Shown here: one piece after another, positions 44,600-57,888 of the stretch | Layout of the letters: every line of letters begins with the position of its first letter | Position numbering within the stretch: position 1 is the stretch's first letter | From: Nissolia schottii | Lineage: Eukaryota; Streptophyta; Magnoliopsida; Fabales; Fabaceae | Direction: 5' to 3' | NCBI GenBank assembly: GCA_003254905.1 | Contig: QANU01094686.1 | Span: forward strand, 435,849 to 499,848 | DNA: 64,000 nt | Made by a program: the position numbers and the translations under genes | Notes under the pieces: model-generated | Told to the model about the DNA's origin: nothing | What the model saw: the letters and a program-made list of their open reading frames with translations, nothing else | Databases searched by the model: none

Positions 44600-47477
44600 T
44601 ATTTTTGTTACATGTTCTGTTCACTAAATTAACTGCATGTTGTGCAATTGAGGCCAAAAATATTTTAGACTATAAAGAAAGTGTTGTAGCTGGCCTTTTT
44701 TCTTAGATAAGCCATGTGAGATATGACACCATGTGCTTGAAGATTGTCCTTTATGTCTTTTTTTTAAGCCATGATGAGTTTCTGTCCAGAAACAAAGTTT
44801 TTTTTTAAGAATTGGATTTCTCTAAGGTGTTTGATGGAGTGAGAAATAATATGAGATGGATGAGGACAGAAAAAACCAAGTGGGGCTATGCGGCATTTAA
44901 TCTCCACAACTATAAAAAAAATAAAATAAAAAATAATTGGTAAGGGTTAATTCCCTTGGGACTGGCTTTTGTCATGCCAGCACATCCCCCATGTGATGCA
45001 GTTTTGTTTATGCAGACGCTTCACATCACAAATCATGGCGAAATTACAAATAAAACTACATTTTAGTCCTAAGAGATGGGCCAATAAAAAAGAAAAAATG
45101 CATACACATAATATGTCAAAAACCATAGAGATTAATGTGTATGTGATTTATTTTTATTTGGAAACCAATTTATAAATACCCGATTTTTAGAAGGATTAAA
45201 ATGGCAATTTATCATGTATAGTTGTTTGACCATTAGAAAAAGAGAAGTGGAAGTTGGCCATAATAAAAAAACGTGTCACGTACTTTACATGGGATGAGAT
45301 AGGAGATATTTTGTTAGCTAGCAGTCTCAATTGTTATTGGCTGTCTCTTCAATAATTACTATATATACAACTAATATTTTTTTTGGAATAAATAATTAAT
45401 TTGATTTTTCATGTCAAGAGATCCAATTATACTGTTGGTTTCCTTGAGAATAAATATTAATTTAAAAAACTGAAATCTAAAATTGGATAATTATAATAGT
45501 TCATAAATATCGACGACTACGTAAATTAATCAGTAGAAGATTGTTTTAATTTAACTGGAGATTTTGAATTTGAGTGTAGAGCATGTAATTGTATTAAATC
45601 TACGAAAAAAAAGCTCTGTCATTCAAAAAATCTTATCTAACTCAAACATAATTTTGCCTTGGAAGGATCCGTGTGAACTAATTAATCAAAATAATAGTTA
45701 GATCAAAATAATAGTTCATGAATACAAATATTTGAGCTCCTTAAATGTAATTCTCCCAGCTCTTTTCATATTGATGGCTGCAATGTGACAGCTAAGGATG
45801 ATGTTGCCACCAAAAGATGCCATATCTTAGTATGCATTGCGATTCACGAAGACCTTCATTCCTTTCTTAAGGCTAGAATTACATAACCATTATTTATTTA
45901 TTAAAACATAAAAACAATTAAGGTTTTATGACTTTTGCTTTGTAGCTCCATCACGACACCAAAGCCCTTAGCTGTCTATATATTTTGAGTGCTAAAAAAA
46001 ATTAATAATAAAAAATAAACCTTGAACCAAATCAATGATTTGGACTTAAACTGTCAATTTGGTATAGTTTGGGTTTAATATATAAATCTTTAAATGGATT
46101 GGAACCAAATCATGAATCGAATCAAATCAAAGTAAATGATTTGGTCAAATTGTTATGAGTTAGATTTTCTAAGTTCAAAGAGAAGTAATATTGATTTGTT
46201 TACAAATGATGCTTTTATTGAGAGTCGATTAACTAGAGAGAACTATTGTTGAGTAAAATGCAGTAGAGTGTAGCCATCAAGCCACTCTAATTTGTCTATT
46301 TTATCCTAACACTTATGAATTATATTGTGGTCACTATCTCTTCTTCTATAGCGCTACTCTATAGCCGGTAGGGCAATCGGCCTCCACTGTTGCCACCGAC
46401 ACCATCATTCCCTACCTCTCTTGCTACTGTGCTTGCCGTCCCATCCTCCGTGGTCGATGGTCAATGGCAAAGTTGTCGCAGGGGAGAGTTGGAATTGAGC
46501 AGGAAAAAATGGATTAAAAAGAAAATTTATCAACATAATTTATTTGTTTTTCATCGAGAACCATTATGGTCCCAACCTAACTTGTTTCATGATAGAAGGC
46601 TGTTACCTAATACTACATTCATTTAATAATATTTATTTATTTTTAAATCGATTGATCAAATATATTGATTAATGAATCTATTAAATTTAACTATAATAGT
46701 GTTATGGACTGTGGAGAGATCAAAAGAACAAATAATTCCTTTCTCCGAGGAAAAGGCAGAGGTTACTTTTGTAATTAAAAAGAATATCAGAAACATTTAT
46801 CCTAATACAATTTGTCAGGTAGTAGTGAGCCCCCCCCCCTGAGTAAATTGTTCATTGGCATGCCTAATAATAACTTTTAGAAAAAGAATATATCTGCCTC
46901 ATATTTTCACGTTCATTCGTTTGACTCTTTAATTTTTGTTTGTCATTAAACTTTCTTAAACTTTAGTTACAAAAGAAAGCCTTAAAATATCAATTAACTC
47001 TAATTATAGTTATATACTATCATGTGACATGCTTATTATGTCATGTAAGGTGTTTTTCTTGAAATTTGGAATATATTTCAATAATGTAAGGTATGTTACG
47101 TGACTCCCGATTCATCGCCCCCCACGTCATAATATTTAATTTGGACGGAAATGAATCTTTTCAATTAAAAAATGTATATGACCTTATAATATACTCATTT
47201 TTGTCATTAATATTTTAGTTATTTTCTTTTTGTCAAAAAAAAAAATACTTTGTTCCTCTATAAATAACTCAATCAATAGTGTAAATGAACAAATGACAAA
47301 AGCATATAAAGTCATAAATACTTTCAATTGAGAATCAATTTCAATTCAGGACAACTTATGTCCTACCCATGTTCATGACGCAATGAATTAATCTTGACTC
47401 GTAATTATGGACCTAATTCTTCAACTCTACTATTTAAATTTGCCGTCAACATATGTTAAGACTAATGTATTGTGTTG

Positions 47478-47542
<65 letters not shown>

Positions 47543-47754
47543 ATCTAATGTCCTAAATTTAAAGGAAGCAATTGGTATTACTTCATAGTTTGTGCAATTG
47601 AATTTTAACATGTAAAAGATAAGCAAATGATCTTGGATTCGACTCTTTGCTTATGGTGCTAGCTACATTAATCTTTCATCTCTAAATATTAGAAAACCTT
47701 ATCTATAAGTATCACTCCAAACCTTATTGAGACTTACATTGTATATCTTATCCA
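44600..47754. other. Intergenic DNA with simple repeats
   Basis: Mostly AT-rich. A GC-richer patch at 46370-46480 may be a gene or transposon fragment but is not recognisable. A C9 run lies near 46831-46839. No gene supported. Confidence 0.35.
47481..47539. repeat. (AG)n microsatellite, about 29 units
   Basis: An uninterrupted AG run of about 59 bases just outside the Mutator-like element. It is the longest perfect simple repeat in the window. Confidence 0.97.
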
Positions 47755-47763
47755 TACAATATA

Positions 47764-50446
47764 TAGAGCTTTTTTTTACTATAATGCCCCTCTTAATAAA
47801 ATATATTATGAAAATGTCCCTATTTCAAAACATATTATGGGAATACACCTGTTTTGGCCAGCATGACATCTGTGGCCATGTGACGAAGCCATGTCATATT
47901 GGCTAATCCGCTAGGCAAATCAAGGCCAAATTCGCCAATCGACTAGGCGAATCACAGTGAAAATTGCCAATCCGCTAGGCAAATCACAGTGAAAATCGCT
48001 AACGTGGAAGCCACATCACTATCATATTCGCCAACCGGTTTGGTGAATTCAACACAAATTTACCAATCGGTTTGGCGAATTTTTCCTCGGGTAATTTTCA
48101 CAATTTTACATTTAAACTCCCCTTTTACCTTTTATTTGCAAATAAAGTCCGTGACCAAAATCATTCATTCTTACCTTTTATTTGGGTCAAGGATACCATG
48201 GCACCCCTCATCTTTGGAACCATTGCATGGTACCCCAAAGATTGATTTAAAACAAGAGTCAAAATTACTTGTCATGCCACCGCACAAGTCAGGCACAAGT
48301 TTTTAAAAATTGCAAAAAACAATTTGCACTCTTGATTTTGCAAGCCAGTCCATTATCCTTTCTCTCACTTAAACTATCACACTCAAATCCAATCTCCTCA
48401 CCGTCATGTCAATACATCCGCCTTATGTTTTGTTTACTTGCGACTCTAATTAATTTTTCCTTTATCTCAATTGATTGGTTAATTAATTAACAATAACACT
48501 AAAGCAACACTGCATCTACAAATTTCAAACCCAAAAATCTCTCTTGAAATCTTGCTTTGCTATTTTTCTTGGGTCTATGGGTGAGGCTTTGTGACATTCA
48601 TGTTGTTTTCCAGTTCAGATTTGGGAGTTTGTGGCCAGATTTGAGTAGATGGTGATTTAGGATTTTCTAAGTTTGGTTTTTGGTGATGAATTGAGAATTG
48701 TTGGGGATGATTTTCACTGTGACTTCTAGAGAAAGATGTTTTTTTTCCCAAAACTTGTATTAGGAGCCAAAGAGGAAACTAAACAAAAATAGGAAACAAA
48801 ATCAAAACCACCATTCATAAAGTCTAATACTCCTATAATTAAGCCCCAAAATTGGCACCCTCTAGATTAGAATCAATAGAAAACTCTAAATTTGTAACAG
48901 TCATCCAAATTAATCAAATTACTCAACAATTGACAAAGAGAAGGACTCCATTGGAATCCAAGGCAAGGAAGGGCATGTGGCTTTGGTGGCAGCGGCGATA
49001 GGGCTTCTGTGGTGGTGGCAGGAAGGCTCCATGCCCTCTTCAGCCTTGGCAGCAACAAAGGACTGCAATCACTTGTGGGAAGCTGAATCTTCCTTGAGAA
49101 TCCATGTTTTTCACAAGCACACACTCAAATCACCGTGATAATTACCTTTTGCTTGGATAAAGAAAGAAAATGGGAAGAAGAGAAAATTGCCATATAAATG
49201 AGTTATGTTCACTCCTATTGCTTGGTTCAAGAGAAAATGGAATGAAAGAAAATGAAAAGGACGAGGGATCCACCATTTTCACTCCTATAGTGGCACATGG
49301 GATACACAACCTATGTTTTAAATCCCCAACTTTAAGATTTGATAATCATAAGGATATTTATTAGATTAGAACCTTGTGTTCTTGAAAGGGTTAGATGCTA
49401 AGTCATTGCGTGTAGTTTATGGTTGTCATGTAGGTAATATAACATTTACATTTCAAACAAAAACAAGAGTTGCACATTTATATAAAATTACGTATAATAT
49501 AAATATATAAGTTAAAAGTACATTGCATAAGATTAAAATAAATGAATGACAACAAAGTCATTAGTAAAAAAACCAAATTAAATTAAAGCTAACAAAGCCA
49601 CTAATGTTGAGTATCAGAGCGTGGTGGTCTAGGATGAGGTTTAGACGTCTATGATGAGGGTCAGCTGACGTGCTAGCCTGTAATGGATAAAGTATATGGG
49701 GCCGAGTAAGGATACACTGATGGTGGGTAAGAATGTCGTCGTGGTGGTGGTGGTGATGGGTAAGGGTATGAAGGATATGAATATTTATAATGATATAGTG
49801 GTGGATAGTAAATTTTGGTGGTGGAGGATACGGAGCAACTGTTGTGGTGGTGGATAATGTCTGGCATAAAATGTTTCATGGTCTCTAACCATCTAGCTCA
49901 TTTGTACCAGAATAAATGAGCAATAAAGGTGAACATGGTTTCATGGTTATAGATATTCATTTATTCTAGTCTCTCTCTACAAATTCATGTTCACCTTTAT
50001 TTTAACTAATTTAAACCTTTATTGCTCATTTAGAACAATACACCTTTATTGCCGCACAATAAATAAATTGGAACATCTCATGTTTGCCGCACAAATTAAA
50101 TAAGTTACTCCTAGCTTTGACAACCCAAGAGTGAAGAGAGAATTTGGATTCTAGAGAGAGGATAGATTTGTAGAGAGAGAGAGAAGTGAATTTTAGAAAA
50201 TGAGAATGAGTGAAGTGGTTTGGGGTAGTGGGTTTGGCAAACACGACCCATGTTTGCCTAGCTCATTGGTGAATTTGGCCCTGATTCACCTAGCTGATTG
50301 GCGAATATGACATGGCTTCTTCACGTGGCCACAAATGTCATGTTGGTCAAAACAGGTATATTCATGTAATATGTTTTGAAACCAGAACATTTTTGCAATA
50401 TATTTTATTAAGAGAGGCAATATAAAAAAAAAAAAAAAAAAAACTC
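47764..50446. mobile_element. Long-TIR Mutator-like element, possibly Pack-MULE
   Basis: A 2683-bp element with inverted ends of about 200 bp. Left blocks TCTTAATAAAATATATT, TTTCAAAACATATTA, ACCTGTTTTGGCC and AAGCCATGTCATATT recur reversed at about 50278-50420. Both flanks read TACAATATA (47755-47763 and 50447-50455), a 9-bp duplication, the length Mutator elements make. The inner parts of the arms contain repeats of a GCCAATC(C/G)(G/A)CTAGGC(A/G)AATCA-like word. The 2.2-kb core has no transposase. It has a gene-like CT-rich and GT-rich stretch (48337-48740), an Ala/Pro-type frame region (48873-49124) and a Tyr/Pro-rich one (49673-49879). These could be captured gene pieces or remnants of a transposon gene. 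Confidence 0.8.
49922..50001. repeat. Perfect 16-bp inverted repeat inside the MULE
   Basis: AATAAAGGTGAACATG at 49922-49937 pairs perfectly with its reverse complement at 49986-50001 across 48 bases. The CTCATTT and TTTATTGC words outside extend the structure imperfectly. Confidence 0.8.
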
Positions 50447-50782
50447 TACAATATAACGTCCTTCAAGATTTCAATTGAAAAATAGGGACTACGACATACA
50501 TGATAAAACAAATTTTAGTTATTAATGTCCAATGTAAATGTATACGTAAACAAATAAATTAAAGTGATAATTACATGGTTAGTTAACCTTCTGCATAGAT
50601 ACATATAATGATTAAAAGGCTTGCTAATTTTTGCCGAATGATGAAAGCACTTGAAGAAACTGCATGGGAATTTCATGATCAAAATTGTATTTTAATCTCA
50701 GAACGAGAAAAATACATATAAAACTGCCGCACCAGCACCAAAATATTGCTAAGCAATCCAAGCTATATTAATAAACAATATC

Positions 50783-53700
50783 TTAATCAAAAGGGCCCTT
50801 TGTCACTACCATCAACTCTATAACAGAACAAAGGCACAAGGTCTCAAATTTACAGTGAAGAGAAGCATCCTCGTCCAGGTTCATAGGAACCAGCACACCA
50901 TCTTTGAATATAAACTGCAAATCAAGCTTCAGTGACTCATTCAACAGCGCCTTGTCTTTGGTTGCAGTTGCATGCTGGCTTGTTGAGTGAGAAACACACT
51001 CAGCTGGCACAAAATCCTTCCCTTGGTTTCCGGGGTCACATGTTGGTGTTCCATGCTTTTCATGCCTAGAGGTTCTATTATATACATCACTGGAATCTTC
51101 TTCCATGTAACATTTTCTAACTGCCGAAACAAGATCCAAAGATAGTGCTGCAACAGCATCATGGACATCTTCTACTGTCCAGCAGCTATTACTCAACTCG
51201 CGAGCAAGTAGCTTGTGCATCGCATGATAGAGGCTGCGAAGACATCCGGGGCAACATTGATACATGCAAATAACCTCCGACTCAGCAGGGCCGCTGCCGT
51301 TACTTGAAGGGCCATTGATATGTTCAGCATTCTCAGGTGTGCCAGAGTTAACATCAATTAATTTAACACCAGTCTTGGCCGACGACACGCCAAGAGGCTG
51401 ATTAGCGATTGTACTGAAGCTAACTGTCTCAACACCTTCTGTTTCACATGCATTGTGAAGTCCATTTTCAGAATGGGCAGCAGTGTGAGGGGATGCGGAT
51501 TTGTTCAAGTCTTCTGAAATCCAAACTACTCCGTTTCCAGCAGTAACTGAGTCGGATAGTCCAGACAGCGTTCCATTTTCCTGATTTAAGGATTGATCAA
51601 CAGGTTGGTTTGTAGCAGCTGAGTTGTTAGCATACTTATCTGAAGAAGAATGGTTCTGTAGAGACCCTTTGGAACTTGTATTTCTACCATCATGATCGAG
51701 ATAATCTACACTATCATTTTTCTCATTCAAGGCAAGAGATCCATTTGTTTCAGCAGGAGTTCCCTTACAACTTCTTTCTGGGGCCTCCAAATCATCATCA
51801 TTCATAGGAACAACCAAATGGCAATCCTCACCTCCAGCTTGGTGATCTTCACATGAGAGATGAATGTTGGATGACCTAACACTTGCTGGCACGACCTTTG
51901 ACACAAGCTCCGAGGAATCCTTTTCCAGACTAAAATGAAAGGAATTACCGTTAAGAGATCAAGCCCATCTAAAAGTATAGAAAGAAAAAAAAAATAATGA
52001 ATTGTAAAGGAAAATAGTAATGCAGCAATACCTCAGCAATGCATAAGCCCAGTTGTTGACTATATCTTCCAAATAAGCCACTTGAGATAAAGCACGATGA
52101 TATCGATATCTGTCTTTCCCAGCTTGAATTTTTGCATTGATTTTCTCAATTAAGAGCTCAAGAACCTTCCTCACATCAAGGGAAACTTCCGTGGCTGATT
52201 TATAAACACCCCTGTATGCCAATAAACCAACAGCAATCAAACCTCTAACTAAACCAGATCTTTCTTTGCTTTTAATACCGCCAGAACTACAAGAAACTGC
52301 CACCTTGTCGAGTGAATTATTAGGACGAATTACACAGGAATTGAAAGGCCAGCCCCTCCAAGGTCCACTTACATCAGTACAAGGACCTTCTTTGAGTTTT
52401 GATGTGACCCAACAAAGTTCAGCAAAGTGTGGGTATAGAAGAATTTGATAGCCAAATGTGGATATTGCTGACAACAGGGTTGACTTTCCCTTCAAAGACC
52501 TACCGTTGGTTGGTGGTGGAACTTCAGTTGAGGATTTAGGAAGCTGGATTTCACCGTCCCTTTCTTCAGCTGATCCATTATCTTTACTCTGACATACCTT
52601 TTCTTTACAAACTTTGATTGAATCATAGTTTCTGTACTTCTTTTGGGCATCCATATGAACATGACATCTCTGATGAATCAAATGAACCTGCTGCTCAACT
52701 ACATTTCTCAATAGCTCTTCCACAGATAGATTGATCACCATGTCATGATCAAAACTATCATCAAGCTGCAGTGAGAATCGAGGAACAGTATTGTCCAAAG
52801 ATGTTGATTGGCTGTTTTTAGATTGATAACCCCTAAAGAATTCCCTTATTTTACGTGGTAGTTCTGTGTGGGGACCTTCTGAAGTAGCCTGTTGCAAATG
52901 GAAAACAAAATATAAGGACCTAAAACAATATAAAATATCATATACGTCTAGTTATTTATCACAATGAATCGCCTATCATTGTGAACAACTGAAAAAGGAT
53001 GACCAAGGACAAAATGTTACTGTATAGCTAAGAGCATCACACCATATGTATCAGCAGCTGTATAAAACATACATTTTTATGAGAACTAAGAAATAATCAA
53101 GCCTATAAAAATATGAAATTCACACTTAGTTAAAAATGAGGAACAAAAATTTAGGTTCAAGTGTATAAAGGCTTTAATTTGTTACAGGCAAGATAAAGCA
53201 CCCATACCAGAATCATCAAGGATGTAGATACCCCAATGGACTCCACCTGCTCAATAAATGAATTCCAGACATGTGAAGCCTTTTTGTTGGCTTGGCCTTC
53301 GGTCATCGCTCCAGAGTTTTTCTCGGTATTGAACTCGCTTTCCATCTCAACCACTTGGCTTGGTTTGAAACAAGATTTATCCACCTCAGGTAATGGTTGA
53401 TTTATTGAGAAGGAATTGGTCCTTTTAGAAATTTGGAAATGTTGGTCTATAGCCCACAAATCGATTCTCGGCATGAATAAAATGCATGATTGCAGACTAG
53501 CACATTTCACTGCCACATAGAAACATATTATAAGATCTAAAAGTCGCTACAATTATGATAGAGCTGAGCATCAATATCTCGTATATCTGCATCTCTAAAT
53601 GGATACAAAAAAATGCATTTTCCTTGCAAGTTAAAGTCTCAAGTCTTAACCTCCACAACAAAATAACAAAATAACAAAATGATAGCTTATTAGATCTCCA

Positions 53701-56700
53701 GAGTTAAATTAATTAGCATAGTTAGCGTGCTTCTAAAGGATAATAACCAATACCACAAAGCTAAAAACTAGGAAAGAGAAACATACTTAATATTTGTGCA
53801 ATCCCTTGCACTAAATCTCCATGTCCTTCTTGTGAAATAGTTGCCATGTCAATCTTTTGTATTTCAATATTCCCCATAAAGCAGTGAAGAATGCAAGAAG
53901 CAAGATGTCTCTGGCCAGATCGAGGATTTCCAGAAATCAATATCCGAAATCCTGATTTGTTGGTAAATGCAAATGGCTGATTTGGCAATAAACCTCTACG
54001 CAAGCCAACATGGTTCTTTGTGGAGGGCAAAAACCTCACCTTGTTATCATCTGTATCATCCACAGTATCAAGAGAACTAGCAAAGCCATCGTTCCCGGAT
54101 AAAATGCCCAAACAAGCAAGCTTACTCTTTACCTCAGAAGCAACATTTGTTTCTTGAAGAAAATCATCAACGTGCAACCACCAGTGATCAATAGGCATTT
54201 TCTTTTTTTCTAGAGCAGAAATCAATTCATTCTTAATCACTGTTACAGATTTAGATAAAGGAGGTGGCATCCATTGATGCTCATCAAGATGAAGAGATAC
54301 AAGAAGGGTGCACAATGGTCGCAATAAGCAAGGAATAAGGTGGACAGGAAGAGGGGAGGATGCTACATCATTAGCAGCATTTCCAGCTTCTCTCCGGGAG
54401 CACGGTAGTGGGGAATGCGAAAATGCCTCCAACCAATCCCTCTCTTCCACTGCAAAGGATGGAAGAGGAAGCTGCTTCCAACCAGAATTTTTTACTTCAG
54501 CTAACGTCAGCACTTCTTGCAAAGGGAAATTCCTCTTCAAAGCATTGATAGCCGCTTGAGTACAGAGAGCCTGGAGATCAGCACCAGCATAACCAGGAGT
54601 TTTTCTTGCAATCCACTCAAGCAAGGATCCGGTAATTGGTTTTGGCCACCTCTGAGTGTGAAGTGAGAGAATGGAAGCTCTGTCCTCAATTGATGGCAAC
54701 GGGAAATAAATTTCACGATCAAATCTTCCAGGGCGCCTAAGCGCTGGGTCAACAGCTTCAGGACGGTTTGTTGCACCTATAACTACAACTGAGCCCCTAG
54801 ATTTCAAACCATCCATAAGGGCAAGCAACGTTGATACAACAGAACTATGTGTCTGATCTTGCCGCCTAGTACGACAGGGTGCCAATCCATCTATCTCATC
54901 AAAGAATATTATAGAAGGTTGACATCTCTCAGCAACCTGAAATAATAGTCTTAGTTGGCGCTCAGCATCACCAACATATTTCCCCAAGCAGTCTGCACCT
55001 TTACGGGCAAAATATGCAATCCGTTTATCACCACGAGCACATGCACCAATCAGTGCCCGGACCACTAAGGTTTTCCCTGTTCCAGGATACCCATGCAAAA
55101 GAACACCTCTCGGAGGTGTAAGCCCTAAATTATCAAAGAGCTCAGGATATAGTAGAGGCAAAATAACAACTTCTTTCATACATTGGATGACATCTTTAAG
55201 CCCAGCAACAGATTCCCATCCCTTAAAGGATGGTTCACAGGCAGAGTCTGAACCACCAATGTACACAGGTGCTATTCTAAATAAATCACGATGAAGCCTC
55301 TTGTTCTCACGTTTCAAAAACTCCTCATCCTCACCACAATTTTCAAACCATCTCTCTTCCGCAGCAATATCCTTTCTCCAAGCATCGTTTGAATGCTTCC
55401 TCAACTCCCACTTCATTTTCCGCGCCTTCAACTTCTTTATCCGGGCTAAATATTTATTACCATGAGGCTGGAAGAGATGTCGATGATCGGTGCAGGCTAT
55501 AAGAAATTTACGGTGATCAAAAATGCAACCACTTGCTCTAGCACAAGGCTGCAAAACACAGATAGGATGTTTGTTCAGATTAAAGTTGGTATAAAAGAAT
55601 GTTTACCTAGTTTGTGAAATCAAAATACATGGGTTCAGCATATTTGTGAATGTCATTCTTAAAGAGAAAACACATAACCAACCAAGTGATAAGTTCTTGG
55701 ACAACGATCAACACGACAACCACTGGTTGCCCCTCGCCTCCCGCAACGTGTGCACTTCAATGCTCTGCCTCTGCAAAGTGCAGCCCTCACATTCTTTAAG
55801 CATCCCAAGCCAGCAAAATAAACCTGGAAAAGTTTGTCATAATAAATATTTACTCCAATATTTAAGTTGGCTAAGCAACAAATAGGCAGATAATTTGAGT
55901 GTGTTAACTCTGAGCAACAAAACTATTAAGCTGATAGAAATTTAACAAAGAAATAGAAGAAAAACATATTTCTTCAGGAGTTGGCAGTGTGTGCTGATTA
56001 CTGTAGTCAATAACAATATACAACACTCATTCTATTTAGAAAAAGTTTCACATAACATCTATATTCAGTCATAAAAATAATCTATATGTACATTTGGGAC
56101 AGACAACAAAACAGAAATGATGCACAAAGGATTGAAAAAAATAATTCATCAAAAAGTTTGAAGAAATGAAGGAGCTTCAAAAATACAAAGCATCTGGGTT
56201 TTCCTTATCTCCATCGTAGGCCAAATACGGTAAGCAAACACTTGCCTAATATCCTTCTTGTAAGTCATGTTTTCAAAGATAAAAGGAAATCTATTTATGC
56301 CATAACTAAGAGAACTTCAGATGTCACTGGGGATCAACACATGTGACCCCACTAACAATTACTCTTACTACCAAAGAGATATGGAGTGTATTTAGTAGGA
56401 CATCTTATAATGCCATTATCAGCAGGTCTACATTATTATAAAACAAGTAGCAACTTGGCATGATTGTTCTCTAGAGACCGTTTACTTTTTATTACAGATA
56501 GTTCTCTTGAAGCTTTTAGAGCAATATCAATCACACATATGCAGAGTTTCATAACGCAAACCATGATTCAAAATACTAGATTAAAATCGCACCTCTGGAC
56601 TCCATACAGCACAAAGCTGATGAACCCATATTCGAGCAATCCCATGGTTATCATTAGTAGGACCCAAGAGACGACCAAGCCAGCCAGGTTCGTCAGTGAA

Positions 56701-57888
56701 ACCATCCCAGATATCATAATTATGCTCTTCTGAAGCTGAAGACCCACTATATGCTTCATTCTCACTCTCACCATTATCCTGAAGTAACCTCTTTGGAGGC
56801 TTACCATCAGTCCCTCCACCACACAAACCACATCGTCTACCCTCTTTGATTCGTTGGCGGTTACGCTTATCATGTGAATCTTGCTTCTGCTCACCCATCA
56901 TTACAATGTCTGCATCTTTCAAGGTATTTTCATCAATCTCAACCTCCTTATTAACTGATCCTTCATTTTCTACTTGCTCTGTCAAAACTCCAGCAATTTC
57001 AGGAACATCACTTGCATTATTGCCTTCCTTCACACACCCTAACTGATCATCCTGTCTATCTACATGTTCCACCAGAGACAGTTCAATGCTGCCACTACAC
57101 CCCCCAGTTTCCAAATTGTTTGATATGTCCCTCTCTCCATTCCCTATCATGGGAGGGGCATTCTGATCCACTATATCTATTAGATTCCCTCCAGATAATT
57201 CGTTTTCCGGAGCCAAACCACTTCCATTATCTTTGTTGGACATAAGCTCCACGTCTTGACTCCTACTCTCATCTAAACTCCCATGAGACTCGTTCTCTTT
57301 ATGCCCTTCTTCATGTTTTGTGGCTTTGATTCTCCCAGGTCTCTTTGACTTAACAACTTTCGGCATCCCACCTCCCAATTCCTCCTCCTCATCAACCTCC
57401 AACTCCCCATCACCCCTACTTCCACCTACACCCTCAAACAGCTTCCTTTTCCCACGCAGCAATCCCCTCTCCTCCTTCACCTTAAAATCTACATTCCTAG
57501 CCCTAGACCTCAACCTTGAGTTCCAAGCCCCCGGACTTTCCACAATGCCACCGCAGGAATTCTGGCTTCCCTGCTCTAAACTTTCCTTGACACCCTTTAC
57601 ACTCCCTGCTGGCCTTCCATCCTTGCCTAACCTCCGCCGCTTCTTTGGCGGAGGGGGAGAGGCATCGAGCAGAACCGGAGCACGCCGAGACCGGGAGCTG
57701 CGGCGAACCTCTGCACCTGCAGCATCAGTAACCAAATCATCATTATCCTCGTTGAGTTCACCATGGTTTCGATTGTACTCCTCCTCATTTATTGCATCCA
57801 ATTTTTTGCGCTTCTTCCGGAGCCACTTACCCGATTGACCAGCATTCCTATGCTCCAACGGAGAACCGCGTGCAGATGATAACCGCAT
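50783..57888 (-). CDS. Nuclear AAA ATPase with extended PHD finger (At3g15120-like)
   Basis: Six exons on the minus strand: 57888-56593, 55823-55683, 55548-53787, 53509-53208, 52888-52032 and 51929-50783. They total 5505 nt and 1834 residues, all phases consistent. An in-frame ATG 24 bases upstream (57912) is an alternative start. The N-terminus is basic and nuclear-like (KWLRKKRKKL; PPPPKKRRRLGK). An extended PHD-type zinc region follows (RRCGLCGGG; WVHQLCAVW; LKCTRCGRRGA; CRVDRCPRTYHLPCARASGC). The AAA module has Walker A GYPGTGKT, Walker B SIIFFDEIDGLAP, sensor 1 VIGATNRPEAVDP and the arginine motif RRPGRFDREI. A second ATPase-like domain (RILISGNPRSGQRHLASC) has lost the P-loop Lys. The C-terminal third is low-complexity and I see no bromodomain, unlike ATAD2/Yta7. 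The role is probably chromatin remodelling or histone handling (inference from family). Confidence 0.92.

Noticed and set aside
57320..57838. 172-codon plus-strand frame
   Set aside because: Antisense to the large first exon of the AAA gene, with composition mirroring its Lys/Arg/Glu-rich codons.
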